Shown in pieces: positions 11,617 to 22,667 of a stretch of DNA of 64,000 bases; the stretch's first letter is position 1; the number at the start of each line of letters is the position of its first letter. The stretch spans positions 4,650,001-4,714,000 of the forward strand of contig JAHRBC010000002.1 of the NCBI GenBank assembly GCA_022702545.1, in the 5' to 3' direction. Under the pieces are notes generated by a model. The model saw only the letters and a list, made by a program, of their open reading frames with translations, ran no database searches and was not told where the DNA came from. This stretch comes from Phycomyces nitens. Its lineage: Eukaryota > Mucoromycota > Mucoromycetes > Mucorales > Phycomycetaceae. Both the position numbers and the translations under genes were made by a program.

Positions 11617-14600
11617 CTAAGTATAAATTTTGCGTGGCAATGGAACTACAAGTTTTTTGCTAATCTTGCTTAATGGCTGGTAATCAACAATTGCAACTGG
11701 CATGAGAATTTGGTGCATAGGTAGGATACTTTGAAAATCAACTCTTGAAAACTCGCTTTTGTGGATCTCAATGCCTTCCATTTCTCTAGTCCTATCAGAT
11801 GTTGTTTTATACCATTTAACAAAGGCAAAGGTATGCTGGGGGTTGTGGTATTCAGTTGATAAGGATGCTGGACTAAATGTGTGCACAAAAATATATTGGA
11901 TTTCTCCAATATATCTATAGATTACATTTGTTTTGTCCTCCACAAACAATGCCTGAATGTATGATCCACGTTTGTTACCATGATTGCCTTGGAATACTTG
12001 GCCAAGAATGTTGATAGACTTCAGCATGACAATCCAATCGTTGACAAAAGCAGAACTGTCCATGTTGATTTTGCAACTTGAGATTGACCTGTCATTATAG
12101 ACCACTTGGTAATGTTCAACAAGACAATCATAATCAGGACTTGGCATTGGTGACAAAGGCTTTGTTCTAAGAGGAAATGCAGATGGTGGAAGAGATTCAT
12201 TGCCTTTGATAGAAGATGTTGTGTTGTATGCGGCATTTATGAAATCAGACAGGGAGAATGCATGAGGTTGACTGGGTGGGATTACTGAACGAGTCTCAGT
12301 TTTTAACAATTTCTTGAAAATATCCAGATAACCATGTGCATTGGCAGACTCAAGTATATTCCACGTAAAATCTTCTTTGTGAACTTCTTCAACAAATCTC
12401 TTCATGTATGTCCATTCAAATCCAGTTTTCCTGTTTGTCTGGATGTTTTTGAGGATACTATTGTATCTCTCAAAGCCAAAAAGCCAGTAACCATAAACAG
12501 GGCCAAAGTCTTGAACTGTCTGATGTAAATGAAGATGAAGGTGCATATTTGGTGAAAGAAGATCAAGATCATAAAGATTCTCACAGCCTTGGCAAAATTT
12601 TTGTAGATATTCATGAGCATTGTCGATTTCGTCTTCAGTGATGTTGGGCTTGATGAGTAAACGGCATGCATTGACAAAGAATATCCAATTTTCAAACATT
12701 TTTGGCGGGAGTAGATCTTTCAGGATAACAGGAGAATACACAAGGCACCACGACTTCCACTCATCAGCCTTCATGAAAGGAAATCCTTTTGCAATCTTTG
12801 TCTTTAGTGGTGTGTAATCAGGTGGCAGTACCATATTTTTAACCATGTTTTGCATAGAGACGAGTTTTGTGGAGTCAATTATTCCATCTGCAACCCATTT
12901 TTCCATCATTCGCTTAGCAGTTCCCAAGAAAAGGTTGTGCATTAGATCTATAATGGTGCAGCGGACAGCATCAAAGTACTCAAGATGATACAGTTCGGAC
13001 CAGCAAACACCATTTTCAACTTCAAGACGATGTCTCTCAGTCTTAGTGGCTGCATTTCTCCAGACCTCAGCATCCTTACAATTATCATTCTTAGTGCAAA
13101 GGAGCCACTTTGAGAAGTCAAATCCAGAATAATTGACAGAACTCGTTCCAGCTAACCAGGAGAATTGGCGTTTGCACTTATGGCATGCATTTGTACTTGT
13201 ATGGGATGTAAATCCACATACTTTCCTTGCGGCGGGGATATCACAGGCAACCATAAAGAGAGCAGTGCAGATTGTTGTACCATTTGGACATTGGTGGGTT
13301 TGGATTTTGACACCCTTGTAAAGACTTTGCAACTCATCAACAAGAGGTTGGAGATAGCTGTTTATCTCTGATGTCTTTGCTTCCTTTGGCCCTGGCATTA
13401 ATCCAACAAGAATTGTATTCTCCTTTTTGAACCTAATCTCCCAAGGAAGGTTGTTGATGGCAAGCTAAATCGCTCCACAAGAGTAGGTAACACCATCAAA
13501 TGGCTGGAACCAGTCAATATTCAAGGTTAACATGAGAGATTGGTCAGTGTCAACAAATGGGAAGCCATCAATGTCCTGGAATTCATTCCACATGATACCA
13601 TCATAAATGTCAAACAATACTCCATCTACTTTTGGCCCACGATTCCATGAATTGATTGCATCTTCAAATCCTGGGCGACGAAAAAACTTTTCAATGAGTC
13701 TATGACAGAGTGGTATATGTATGTTCTCTTTGGGATTCGTGACTCAGATCCAGACTTGAACAACGGATTGGAACACAAAGAGCTGCCGCCAAACTTGATT
13801 GATGTACAAGACAAAGGAACAGATACATCAATATCATAGATTGTATGGCATTCACTGCATGCAACATACTTTTTTATCCCACTTGTCAAATTGCCATAAC
13901 CTGCCAATTGCTTGAGACTAGGAACACTCAAAGGAAGACGAAATGGATCCTGGAATATTTCAAGAATCTTGTTGATAATGGCAATCAAGATAACTGCTCC
14001 TTCATCAACGACATACAAGGATACAAATAGGGCAATGGTGGTGACAATAAAATGGTGGATGAAATTCAACTTTGGTTGTGGGTTCAAAGAAAAATCTTTT
14101 GTGTAAAAAATGAAAATTAGCTCATATAATTCTATTTATCAGGGGTCAATATTAATTCATGATATCCATACCTTCACCAAAAATTGCCGCCTCATCATCA
14201 CTATCTTCACTTTCTTCCTTGTCTTCTTCATTCTCAGAGATGCTCTCATGAACACAGTCATCTCCATCAACACCAAACATGGTGTCAGCTTCGGAAAAAG
14301 GTAGGTTCCTTGTCTGTGCTGGTGCTGCCTCATCTTTATCCAAATATTAAAATAAAAATTAGTAAAGAAAAATAAAAAATAAATTTATTTCTATTACCAA
14401 ATCCACCTTCATTTTCAATTTCATATTCTTCAGCATCAAAAAACTGTTCATGTTTATCAACGGCCTCAGATGTTTCATGAATCATTTTGATTCTGTCTTC
14501 ATTAAATACTATATTATACTTGTTATTTTACTGGGAAAATAAAATTATATTAGCTTTCTTACTCCTATGACTGAGAAGGTTTTTCTTTGTTTCTTCTATT

Positions 14601-14713
14601 CTCATATGTCGTTTGAATGTTTGAGAGGATATAATATTAAAGCCTCCCAGTTTGTTCTTGCAAACAGAACATCTGCACTCGACTGTATTTCTTGAACTTC
14701 GGTTAGGAGCCAT
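11617..14713 (-). pseudogene. E3 Tnp2-like transposase, frameshift plus stop
   Basis: The N-terminal Cys motif (C-R-C-S-V-C) is at 14713. The acidic exon is near 14150-14340 and the catalytic exon at about 14100-11617. The core signatures D-W-F-Q-P-F-D-G, M-P-G-P-K-E, A-C-D-I-P-A-A-R, F-L-G-T-A-K-R-M and F-G-P-V-Y-G-Y-W are all readable. Two lesions are visible: a frame change in a T run near 13690 (the R-P-G-F-E-D block is read in another frame) and an in-frame TAG at 13465-13467 where relatives have Tyr. The C-terminal 593 codons after the stop are open. Confidence 0.85.
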
Positions 14714-15229
14714 AATTAAAAGATTTTACAGTAAAGAAGAGGGATACAAGGCAAAGTTTATTTTATATATTTGGATTTGGTATTCATTTCTTATGCTACA
14801 CATGTTTTATAGCCAATTACATTGACAAAACGTTTTGCTATATGTCTAAACTACCAAAAAACATCTGATCTTTAATTTTACCTTTTCTTTCACGTATAAT
14901 TAATATTCTTTGAGATATGTGAAACTGACCAATTTTTGCAGTGATTGCACTTCATTGAAATTACAAATGGAAGACATTTTTCTTGTTACTTAGTATAGTA
15001 AAGACGGAGTACAAAGTATCCAGTACTAATCATTAAATACTTTTTTACTTGAGAATATTAAATCAGATGATTGAATATCATTCAGCCAATAAAAACATTT
15101 AAATCAATATCTATTGTTAATGCAAGATTCTTCCTGAGTTATAAATATTTTTACTCATGTTATTGATAATTCCAGATAACTATTAAATTATGATTTAAAT
15201 TGATGTTTGCAGTACACAGCACTGTTCAT

Positions 15230-15771
15230 CTAACTTGTGTTGTTAGGACACTGAATACTTGTGATGTGACAATGATCAGTTCTAAGACAGCTGGGGCAAT
15301 GGCGGGAAACAGGATCAGAATTGCCTGTTGTAACATTCTGTTCTTGTTCTTCCATGCAAATCTCAGGAAGAATATCAAGAGAAACTGATGGAATCTTAAT
15401 AATAACTTCAGGTTTCTAAGGAGTCTCTACTCTCACTCTCAAAGCAGCAGCTGTATAGAGAAAATAATTAATATAAGAATTGGTACTATACTAATATAAT
15501 TATAATAGTTATTACATCTGCTACTCTCTGCAGGATACTCTTGTTCAATAGAAATAGCATCATTTGTTCTCTTTTGAGGGATAAAGAGTGAAGTGTTTTT
15601 AGGATTCATAGGACATTTGGCATTAGATCTGTGGCTATAGCCAGTCAGCTTGCATGAAGCGCAATGTTTCTCATTTGAAAGCATCTTGTTATGTTTTGAG
15701 GAAAGGGTGATTGGGATTGGGATTGGTGATTGATGCTTGGGGATTGCAAGATTCTTAAGAGATGATTGCAA
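15230..15771 (-). pseudogene. Two-exon protein with two zinc-knuckle-like motifs, one internal stop
   Basis: Exon 1 is 15516-15771 and exon 2 is 15230-15450, joined in phase by a GT-AG intron (GTAATA donor, ACAG acceptor). Exon 1 carries H-C-A-S-C, then a spacer and K-C-P. Exon 2 carries H-C-P-S-C-L-R-T-D-H followed by Q-C-P-N-N. These are two copies of a C-x2-C-...-C-P zinc-knuckle-like pattern, as seen in some transposon-encoded proteins. An in-frame TAG at 15416-15418 interrupts exon 2. It lies between E3 and the LTR remnant. It could be a host gene decaying in repeats or part of another mobile element; I cannot decide. Confidence 0.5.
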
Positions 15772-16175
15772 AGTTTGTCTTTATTATTTATTTTTCAAGA
15801 CTAAACAAAAAATATATCAAGGCAGCTGGTTTTTTATTTAATGCAGTTATAAAGATCTGGTATGATAGCCTTTTAAAGCAATTTATATTTGTAGAGGCAA
15901 GAGATATATTACTGTATTAAGAGAAAGAACATTGTAAAAAAGAGAGAGTGAGGAACAAATAAAATGTATTTAAATAGAGCTTGGATATAAATCACATGAC
16001 TTCTAATACCATCTGATTTTAAGAAAGGCTTTTATAAGTCATATGATTTATAAAGATGTCTGATTTTAAGAGAGATGTTAAAAGTATATTTTTGTGTGTG
16101 GATGTATAAAAAGAAAAGAATTTGTAAAAAGAAAAAAGGAAAAATTGAAAGGAGGGAAAGGGGGGGAGGAAATGT
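15772..16175. other. AT-rich spacer with a purine tract
   Basis: No ORF or RNA gene seen. From about 16110 to 16173 the plus strand is almost entirely A and G, ending in a run of seven G's. It abuts the outer edge of the LTR at 16176. The 5 bp next to the LTR (AAATG, 16171-16175) would be one copy of its TSD. Confidence 0.5.
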
Positions 16176-16459
16176 GTTATGTGCCAGAGGTGGCACAGCA
16201 GAGATACAAGTAATAATAGAGACGATTTGAATAGTAATAAAAGAATCCCTTTTTATTGAATGCTGTTTGCTTTATATTTATACTATTTGATAATTGCTAA
16301 TTGCTATATAAGAGCTGATTGATATTACTGCTGTGACTAATTCCTATTGTTCAGGTTATGGAATATAAGAATGGTGTGAGAATCTGATATGTTTGATTGT
16401 GATAATAATAATAAAGGTAATTCTTGCGATTCTGACTGTTAGAGCTGTGACTCCTAACA
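16176..16459 (-). repeat. LTR (3' LTR of a minus-strand retrotransposon)
   Basis: A 284-bp segment bounded by TGTTATG at 16176 and CCTAACA ending at 16459, giving TGTTA...TAACA inverted ends. On the minus strand it is directly preceded by a polypurine tract (CAAGAGGGA, 16460-16468) and by the end of an integrase ORF, the layout expected at a 3' LTR. Confidence 0.8.
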
Positions 16460-16468
16460 TCCCTCTTG

Positions 16469-16750
16469 TTAGACTGAGCTTGTCGGTTGGAAGTATGGTT
16501 TCATTCTTGAGATATGAACATTGGTAAGTTCTTTGGTTCCATTGTTAAGGTTGTATCTTGTAGGTGACAGGACAGTAATTACTCTGTAAGGCCCAACCCA
16601 ATCTTATAGCAGTTTTCTGTTGATATTCTTCTTTGCATTAGATAGTTGTTCATTGTAGACTAGAACACAGTTTCCTATGTTGTATGTTGTGGGTGTGTTG
16701 CTGATTGGCGGAAGAATATGCTTGGCTAAAACTATAGCTCTGGCCTTTCT
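16469..16750 (-). pseudogene. LTR-retrotransposon integrase C-terminus, truncated
   Basis: Minus-strand translation ends ...N-V-H-I-S-R-M-K-P-Y-F and contains D-W-V-G-P-Y-R-V-I. This is the GPY-type C-terminal module of Ty3/gypsy-like integrases, with the usual downstream V-H-x-S-R-x-K-P. One in-frame TAA (16604-16606) sits just before D-W-V-G-P-Y. The reading frame is cut at 16750 by the left end of E4, so the rest of pol should lie beyond E4's right end, outside the window. Confidence 0.8.
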
Positions 16751-17114
16751 GCACTATGGCGGAAAGACCGGTAGCTGTGCCAAAAACGGTAGCATAACTA
16801 CCGTTTTTTATGATTTTAGAGCACTTTATCTCTGCAGATTGTGGTTGAAAGGTAATGTCATCGATCCCGAATCATAAAAGTTGCATAGAATGTCTTTTCA
16901 TCAGGCAATGAGGTAGTTGTAGTACCATAGAAAGGGCTCGTAAGTTTTTGGACAACGTTGTTTATTGAAATGAGCATTTTATTTGGTGTTAAAGATGTTG
17001 CGCATTTTTGAGAAAAATAATTTTTGTCCTGTGTAAATGAAACGGTAACATAACTACTATTTTTTGAAACCAATTTTTTGTTTTTGACATTATTAGCCAC
17101 TTTGTTTTATTTGG

Positions 17115-20100
17115 TATTAAATATTTGGGTGACAAAATAAGAGAATGATTATAGGATTGATAGGTTACCCTTGGTGATACGTAAGTTGGTATTAAAAACA
17201 AAATATGGCGCAATCACAAAAAATTGATTGCTGTTTGGTGGGTATTGAATGAGACCAACTTGATGGATGATATCATCTACGTTGATGACGGCAAAAGTTG
17301 GTGGGGGTATATGTCCATTCAGGGTATCAGTTCGTCTCTTCTTCACAATTGGGACGGAAAAGTCATGTGCCGCTGTGGTATGCTCCTTCATGACATCAAC
17401 AAATGCCAAAAAATGTGTTATGCCATGGGTATCTTTATGTTGAAAATAAAACTCTACAGTGCCAACGAGCCAGCTTTGGATGGGTATATTGCAATGACTA
17501 GATGAAGATTTAAGAATGTGAGCAATCTTTACTTTGTATTTTGACTAATACCAATACTTACTTTTTATATGTACAAGTAAACATGATATGATGGTTATCG
17601 TGGCTGGTCTCGTTTTTCATTTTTCGATATATGGATGAAGAGTACACTGTAGAGTCTTTCCAAAGGCAGGAAGCAACAACAATTGATGAGTCAGCAATCT
17701 CAGTGGTATATGTGGTGGTATTTTGGGTATAATATCTGAGCAACACATTTCTCACAATGTTGCTGTTTATGTCTTCAATAGTATCATCAAGCAACTGGGT
17801 ATTACGATGAAATGGTTCCCATAGCTGAGCACCACTTTCATCGTTGGGTATATTTATGAAACTTGATTCGTTGTAGGTATGAGGATGAATGATGCTGGTA
17901 TGGTTATGAAGATCGATGGCTGTATGGATATATCTGTGGATCGCAAATCGTTCTACGAGTAAGCTGGCATTTCACCCGCCTTTGGACTTTGACCTAATGA
18001 GCTTGGAATAGATGCCAATAATCCTCTCCATCGATCTGGTAGAATAACTTCTTAGAGGGCCCTGGCGTCTTATTATATGGGGTATATGGATGAGATAATG
18101 CTGGACTGGTCGGAAGACACTACGAGATAGTGTCTTTTGATGAACTTGGTATAATAGGAATGCATGCCAGTCTTTGAAATGCCTATTGAAAAAAAAGGTA
18201 ATAATAAATGTTAAATAAAAGTAATGATTCACTTTTGTTTGACATACCTCTCCATTTCGTCGATCAGGGTATATGTGATGGACCATTGTAATGCAAGAGC
18301 ACACCCTTTTACCAAGGACAAGATGGCAATTTTTGCAGCCCTGCTTGGTAAATAGGGGACAACAACTGTGGGTATAATGTAAAGGAGGAAATTGAGCCAA
18401 TCTACTGCACGAGTGGCATCGATTTTCTGGAATATATTGTCGAAGCTGCCTTGGAATGAAACGGGTATAAACTGCCTAGAGTTGGAAATGCAGTTGCCAA
18501 TGGTCTCCAAGTCAGATCTGGGTATATAAAAAGGGTAATTGTCTGCTGACTGGGTATTGTCTTCTTGGGTATAGTAAAAAATTTTGTCTTTAGATTGAGC
18601 GACAGATATAAGTTCAAAGAGGTGTTTGCCGATTCCTCTTGCAATTAAATGCAGTTCATCTAATGCAAAAAATGATGAACCTGAAAATGTTGCAAGCTCG
18701 GTAAAGAGACTTGGCTGGTATATATTTTTGATCTATTATAAATAATTATTTAGTATAAAAAGAATGATTAATTGAATATTCATATACTTACAGGGTTGCT
18801 GGTATAAAAATCTTCAACAGGTCTTAGAGGAGCAGAGCTGTCATCAAAGTATACTCCATGCCTTCTGTTATCTGCTGGTTTTCCCTTGGTCTCGCAAATA
18901 CGGCAACCAAACAGACTGCTATGTGACCCAAGATGGGCCATGTCTGCAACTGCAGGGATGTCTCCAGACGCGAGCAGCAAGTGAACTTTCGATCGGCATA
19001 TTTCAGCCCCATTGTGCTTTACAATGAGGCCATGAACTTCGAGGTCCTTTAGCTCATTTATGATGGGTATTAAAAATGAATCCAAATCGGATGGTTTTTT
19101 AGGACCAGGCAAAATGGCGAGTTGTATGAGGTATGGGGTGGTATATCTAAGCTTTTAATTAGTATTTTGTTTGTTTAAAATATTAATTACCTTATGGATG
19201 GATTGATGTTGAAAATGATTAAATGAATGATGGTATATGAGGCTTTGCCTTTTTTCTGGTTGACAAAACCATCGGTGTAAAGGCCCAAGGCAATGTCGTC
19301 GGGACTGGAGAACATGCCTTGTCTCATTAGCTGCTGATAGTTCTCACCATCAAAGATATCACTTATCTCGCCGGCACGCGATTCTCTGTTGGCTCTATGG
19401 TGGAGGAGCTCTCTGGTCTCAGAATTGACAAGCATTTTTGCCAGAACATCCCCAATGGAGAGGATCTTCATTGTTGCAATGGGGACTTTGACAATACTGT
19501 CATTAAGCTTGTACCGTTGTTCACCACAGGCTGCACATTCAACTTGCTCATTGCCCAAGTTGTACAGCTTACAACCATTTGGGCACACATCATAGTCATG
19601 GCCCCGGATGTCAGACCTTGACTGGAGCATGTCATCAACAACATCGCCATGTCTAATCTTGGCTCCAGGTTCTAAAAAGAAAATGAATAATACAATTCAT
19701 GTCAGTGATTGTTAAGTAAAATAACAGTAAGTAATATCATTTACCCAATATAATCTCATAGTGATCCCGAATAAGTGTGTTTGCGAACCTAACAATATCT
19801 CTGTAGGCTGCCCTGGTTATCTTATGCTGAACGACCAAGTGAGAGAGATGGATGCTTAATAGCTCGGCTTTGGTAAATGTGTTTGGCCCAATTTGGCCAT
19901 TGTTGTAGACATGCGCTCTACCCTCAGTGGTATCAAAAGTACAGCCACATTTGTACGAAAGGTTTTCATCAGCTTCCATAATGTCTATAGAAAAGGTATG
20001 TATATTATTGAGTAAAAACTTGGCTAACAATGGACATAATTGTATTTTTATTATTACCTGAATTGCTTATGTATTCAATGTCGTTGATATCATGTTCAAC

Positions 20101-20286
20101 AACATCTTCCATTTCAACATCTTCGGAAATGTGTTGAACGGTGCTATTTGACACCACGATACTTCTGTGGAGCCTCTTGTGGTTTTGGAGTTGCTGGTAA
20201 TTGACAGTGTCAAAACCACACTGAGTACAAACATATGCTTGTGTGGGCAATCTGTCTCTCTGCTGGGTGGAGTTGGAAGAAGACAT
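17115..20286 (-). CDS. E4 Tnp2-like transposase with N-terminal C2H2 finger
   Basis: About seven exons (approximately 20286-20058, 19985-19745, 19673-19190, 19148-18793, 18735-18250, 18182-17581, 17509-17115). Exon 1 has a C2H2 finger, C-T-Q-C-...-H-K-R-L-H. Exon 3 has C-P-N-G-C-K-L-Y and C-A-A-C-G-E-Q, a zinc ribbon. Exon 4 has M-P-G-P-K-K-P, then A-S-G-D-I-P-A and C-R-I-C, matching the second catalytic Asp region of Tnp2 relatives. The C-terminus has V-G-L-I-Q-Y-P-P. It is clearly distinct from the main-family enzyme. Exon ends are estimates. At about 17982 the reading frame that starts M-E-R-I-I-G-I-Y-S-K meets TGA, so the gene may be broken there unless an intron is used. Confidence 0.65.
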
Positions 20287-20949
20287 GTTGATAATAAGAG
20301 TAAATTGGTGGGTTGGGTAATGGTTTGAAGTATAAAAATACGAGAAGAATTGGATTCCAATAATCAGGTATGAAGAACACCTTTATACTCATAGAACTTT
20401 ACACTAAACAGTTGTCTTGTTTTTTTTTCAATTCTCCTGGTAATGATAATAATGACGATTATAATAGAAATATTTCTCATTCAATGGTTAAAACAATTAT
20501 TGTTTAATAATGACGATACTAGGTAAGAGATTATTTGACTAGTAATAGCAATAGCAGCAAAGACATTTCTTGGTCAATGACTACAAAATCAACGTACCTG
20601 TCATCAATGAGTGTGGCTAGTGTGGCACGGCTAGGACAATGGCACTCCAGATTTTTAATGGTAAGATATCGTAGACATTCCTTATATGAAGTTTAAACGT
20701 CATTAGAATCTGATCATTTACCAAATTAGGCACAAACGTCATTTTTATTGACAGCCTTAATTTGGATAAGACAATCTATCACTGTCATGACAGGTGCCTT
20801 GGTAATCCTAGCCATGTCTTATAAGTCATAATATTATATCATATTTTCCAAGACACCGAAATAATAATAAATTTAAGTAGATATATAAATGTGCGAGCAT
20901 GACATAAGGTACAATATTTATTATCCTCTTACAAATTCATCGTCAAAAT
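20287..20949. promoter_or_regulatory. Shared divergent promoter region of E4
   Basis: About 660 bp lies between the two divergent E4 start codons. It contains a piece (about 20560-20650) that is retained in E2 next to its transposase and accessory remnants. No ORF is seen. It presumably contains both promoters, but I see no diagnostic element beyond AT-rich stretches. Confidence 0.4.
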
Positions 20950-21989
20950 ATGTCTGATATGAACACTACACTCATCAACTCGGTCAGAAAAGTTGAGCGC
21001 AATGTTGCTGAAATAAAGCAAATGCTGCATACTCTTCAAGATCAGTTTAGCAAACAATTTGCTCCAATGATCAATGATGAAGAACTAAACACAATGCAAC
21101 AGAGTATTGTGGAGCAAAGTGGTAAGATTTATTTATTTCTTAATTATATACAATCGTTTTATTAATATTTATATATATATATATGCTTTTTTTTGCTAGC
21201 TCTTGAACGGGTAACCGAGTATGTAAAAAGGGCTCAATTGACTGAATATCCTGACCTGCTTGGAAAACGACTGATCGATACAAATGGGGAGTTCAAAGGG
21301 AAGGATGATACCAAGCGATACAACATGCTTCTTCAAATGCTCCATCGTCAAGACTGGGAAGCACAGTGCAAAGAGATCCCAGAAGGACAAATTTTACCCC
21401 AATTCTTCCCTATGTCAGAATATGTGGTAACAACAAAGTGCCTACAGCTCAAGTCACTGGCTCGCTCCATCAAAAGCGATCTGATTGACAAGGACTTTCC
21501 TGTAACTACCAAGACATGGAAAAGTATTCCTGGGAGCCAGCAGGAATACTACATGTTGCTACTCGAAAGACGGGCAAGACAAATTGGCCTCCACATTTAC
21601 AAGTGCAAAAGAATGTGGTGTGCCAAGAATCTTCTCCGAGACACCTTTAAGAGTGCAAACCAGACTTGTAAGAGAAAAATGGCAGAGAACAGCCAGGCAA
21701 GTTTATTAATTAGCAAACATTTGAACATGCATTATAATTAATATAATATTTTTATTATGTTATAGCAGGAAAGAGCAAGCAGTTCTTTTCTTTCGGAAGA
21801 TGAGGTGTTTCAAACTGATGACGAGGCTGATTCACCAATCATGACAGATGTACTGTAAGTTAGAGCTTCTTTGTTGCTCATCTATTCTCAATCTAATATT
21901 AATATAATATTTCTACTATTTGATATAGGTTTACACCACTAGGAATAAGCAATGAGCCTTCATCAAAGAGAAACAGACTAGGGCTTTAA
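20950..21989 (+). CDS. E4 accessory protein
   Basis: Four exons at about 20950-21121, 21200-21700, 21769-21855 and 21930-21989, ending in TAA. The N-terminus is a short heptad-like helix (L-I-N-S-V-R-K-V-E-R-N-V-A-E-I-K) that may form a coiled coil. Exon 2 contains K-C-K-R-M-W-C-A-K-N and a basic tail. It is divergent from the transposase, with about 660 bp between start codons. In the main family the two genes converge, so this is a different layout. Unrecognised family; exon 2/3 boundaries are approximate. Confidence 0.6.
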
Positions 21990-22667
21990 TATTCTTTAGG
22001 CTGCTCTTATTGGTTCTCTCATATTTTTAGTATATGTTTTAGCGCACTTTTTCTTTTCCTCTTTTCCTTTACCTGTTTTATCATTGCTTTGGACCTCTCC
22101 TTTGAAATAAAATCAAATAACTCTCCATCACGTAAGATTGCCACCTTAATAAATGCCTGATTGGCATTTTGTATACCACATCTTCAGCTCTGTTGTTTTT
22201 AATCTAGGAATGAAACACACATCTCGCCCGTTTTCAAACACCAAAAAAAAATGAAATTTTTTTTATAGAGCTATATTATGCCGAGGTTAGTTTATATTTC
22301 TTTTCTTTGCTTTGCTCTACTTCTTTGAAGTAAAACTAAATGACCCTCCATTATGTAAGGTTATCAATGGGATAAACATCCGATTGGAATCTTGTATACC
22401 ACATCTTTAGCTCTGCTATCTTTAACACTGGGAAAACGGTCCTGAAGTACAATGATAAGAAGTAACCTTTTAACCTATGCAAAACTGGAGTGATTTTGTA
22501 TCTCAGAAAGTTTTTCATATTCAGGTTAAAGATAAAGCTTTACTCTATCTTATTGGCTTAGACACAATAGACATATGAATATCAATTTGTAAGATTATAA
22601 AGTTGTTGAGAATAAAGTAAATGTAACACTTGTTTCCTTATTATCTTAATATTCAAAAGCATACAAT

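Larger units (their letters stand above)
8847..14943 (-). mobile_element. E3: complete-length CACTA-type element, main family
   Basis: The left TIR begins CACTGCAAAAATATG at 8847. The right TIR, read on the minus strand from 14943, begins CACTGCAAAAATTGG. It is flanked by the 3-bp TSD ATT (8844-8846 and 14944-14946) and is 6097 bp long. It carries the left intron-rich unit (8847-10299), the accessory gene on plus and the transposase on minus. Only 8 bp separate it from E2. The transposase is broken and the accessory gene is open. Confidence 0.9.
16751..22425 (-). mobile_element. E4: second-family CACTA-type element, right end displaced by E5
   Basis: The left TIR GCACTATGGCGGAAA begins at 16751, followed by GGTAGC/GCTACC subterminal motifs as at the right end of E2. 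It carries a minus-strand transposase gene (about 17115-20286) and a plus-strand accessory gene (20950-21989). The right arm matches E2 until CTATCTTTAA at 22425, where the E5 terminus begins. In E2 the matching sequence continues TCAAGGAATG, so the E4 remainder should follow the right end of E5. Confidence 0.75.
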
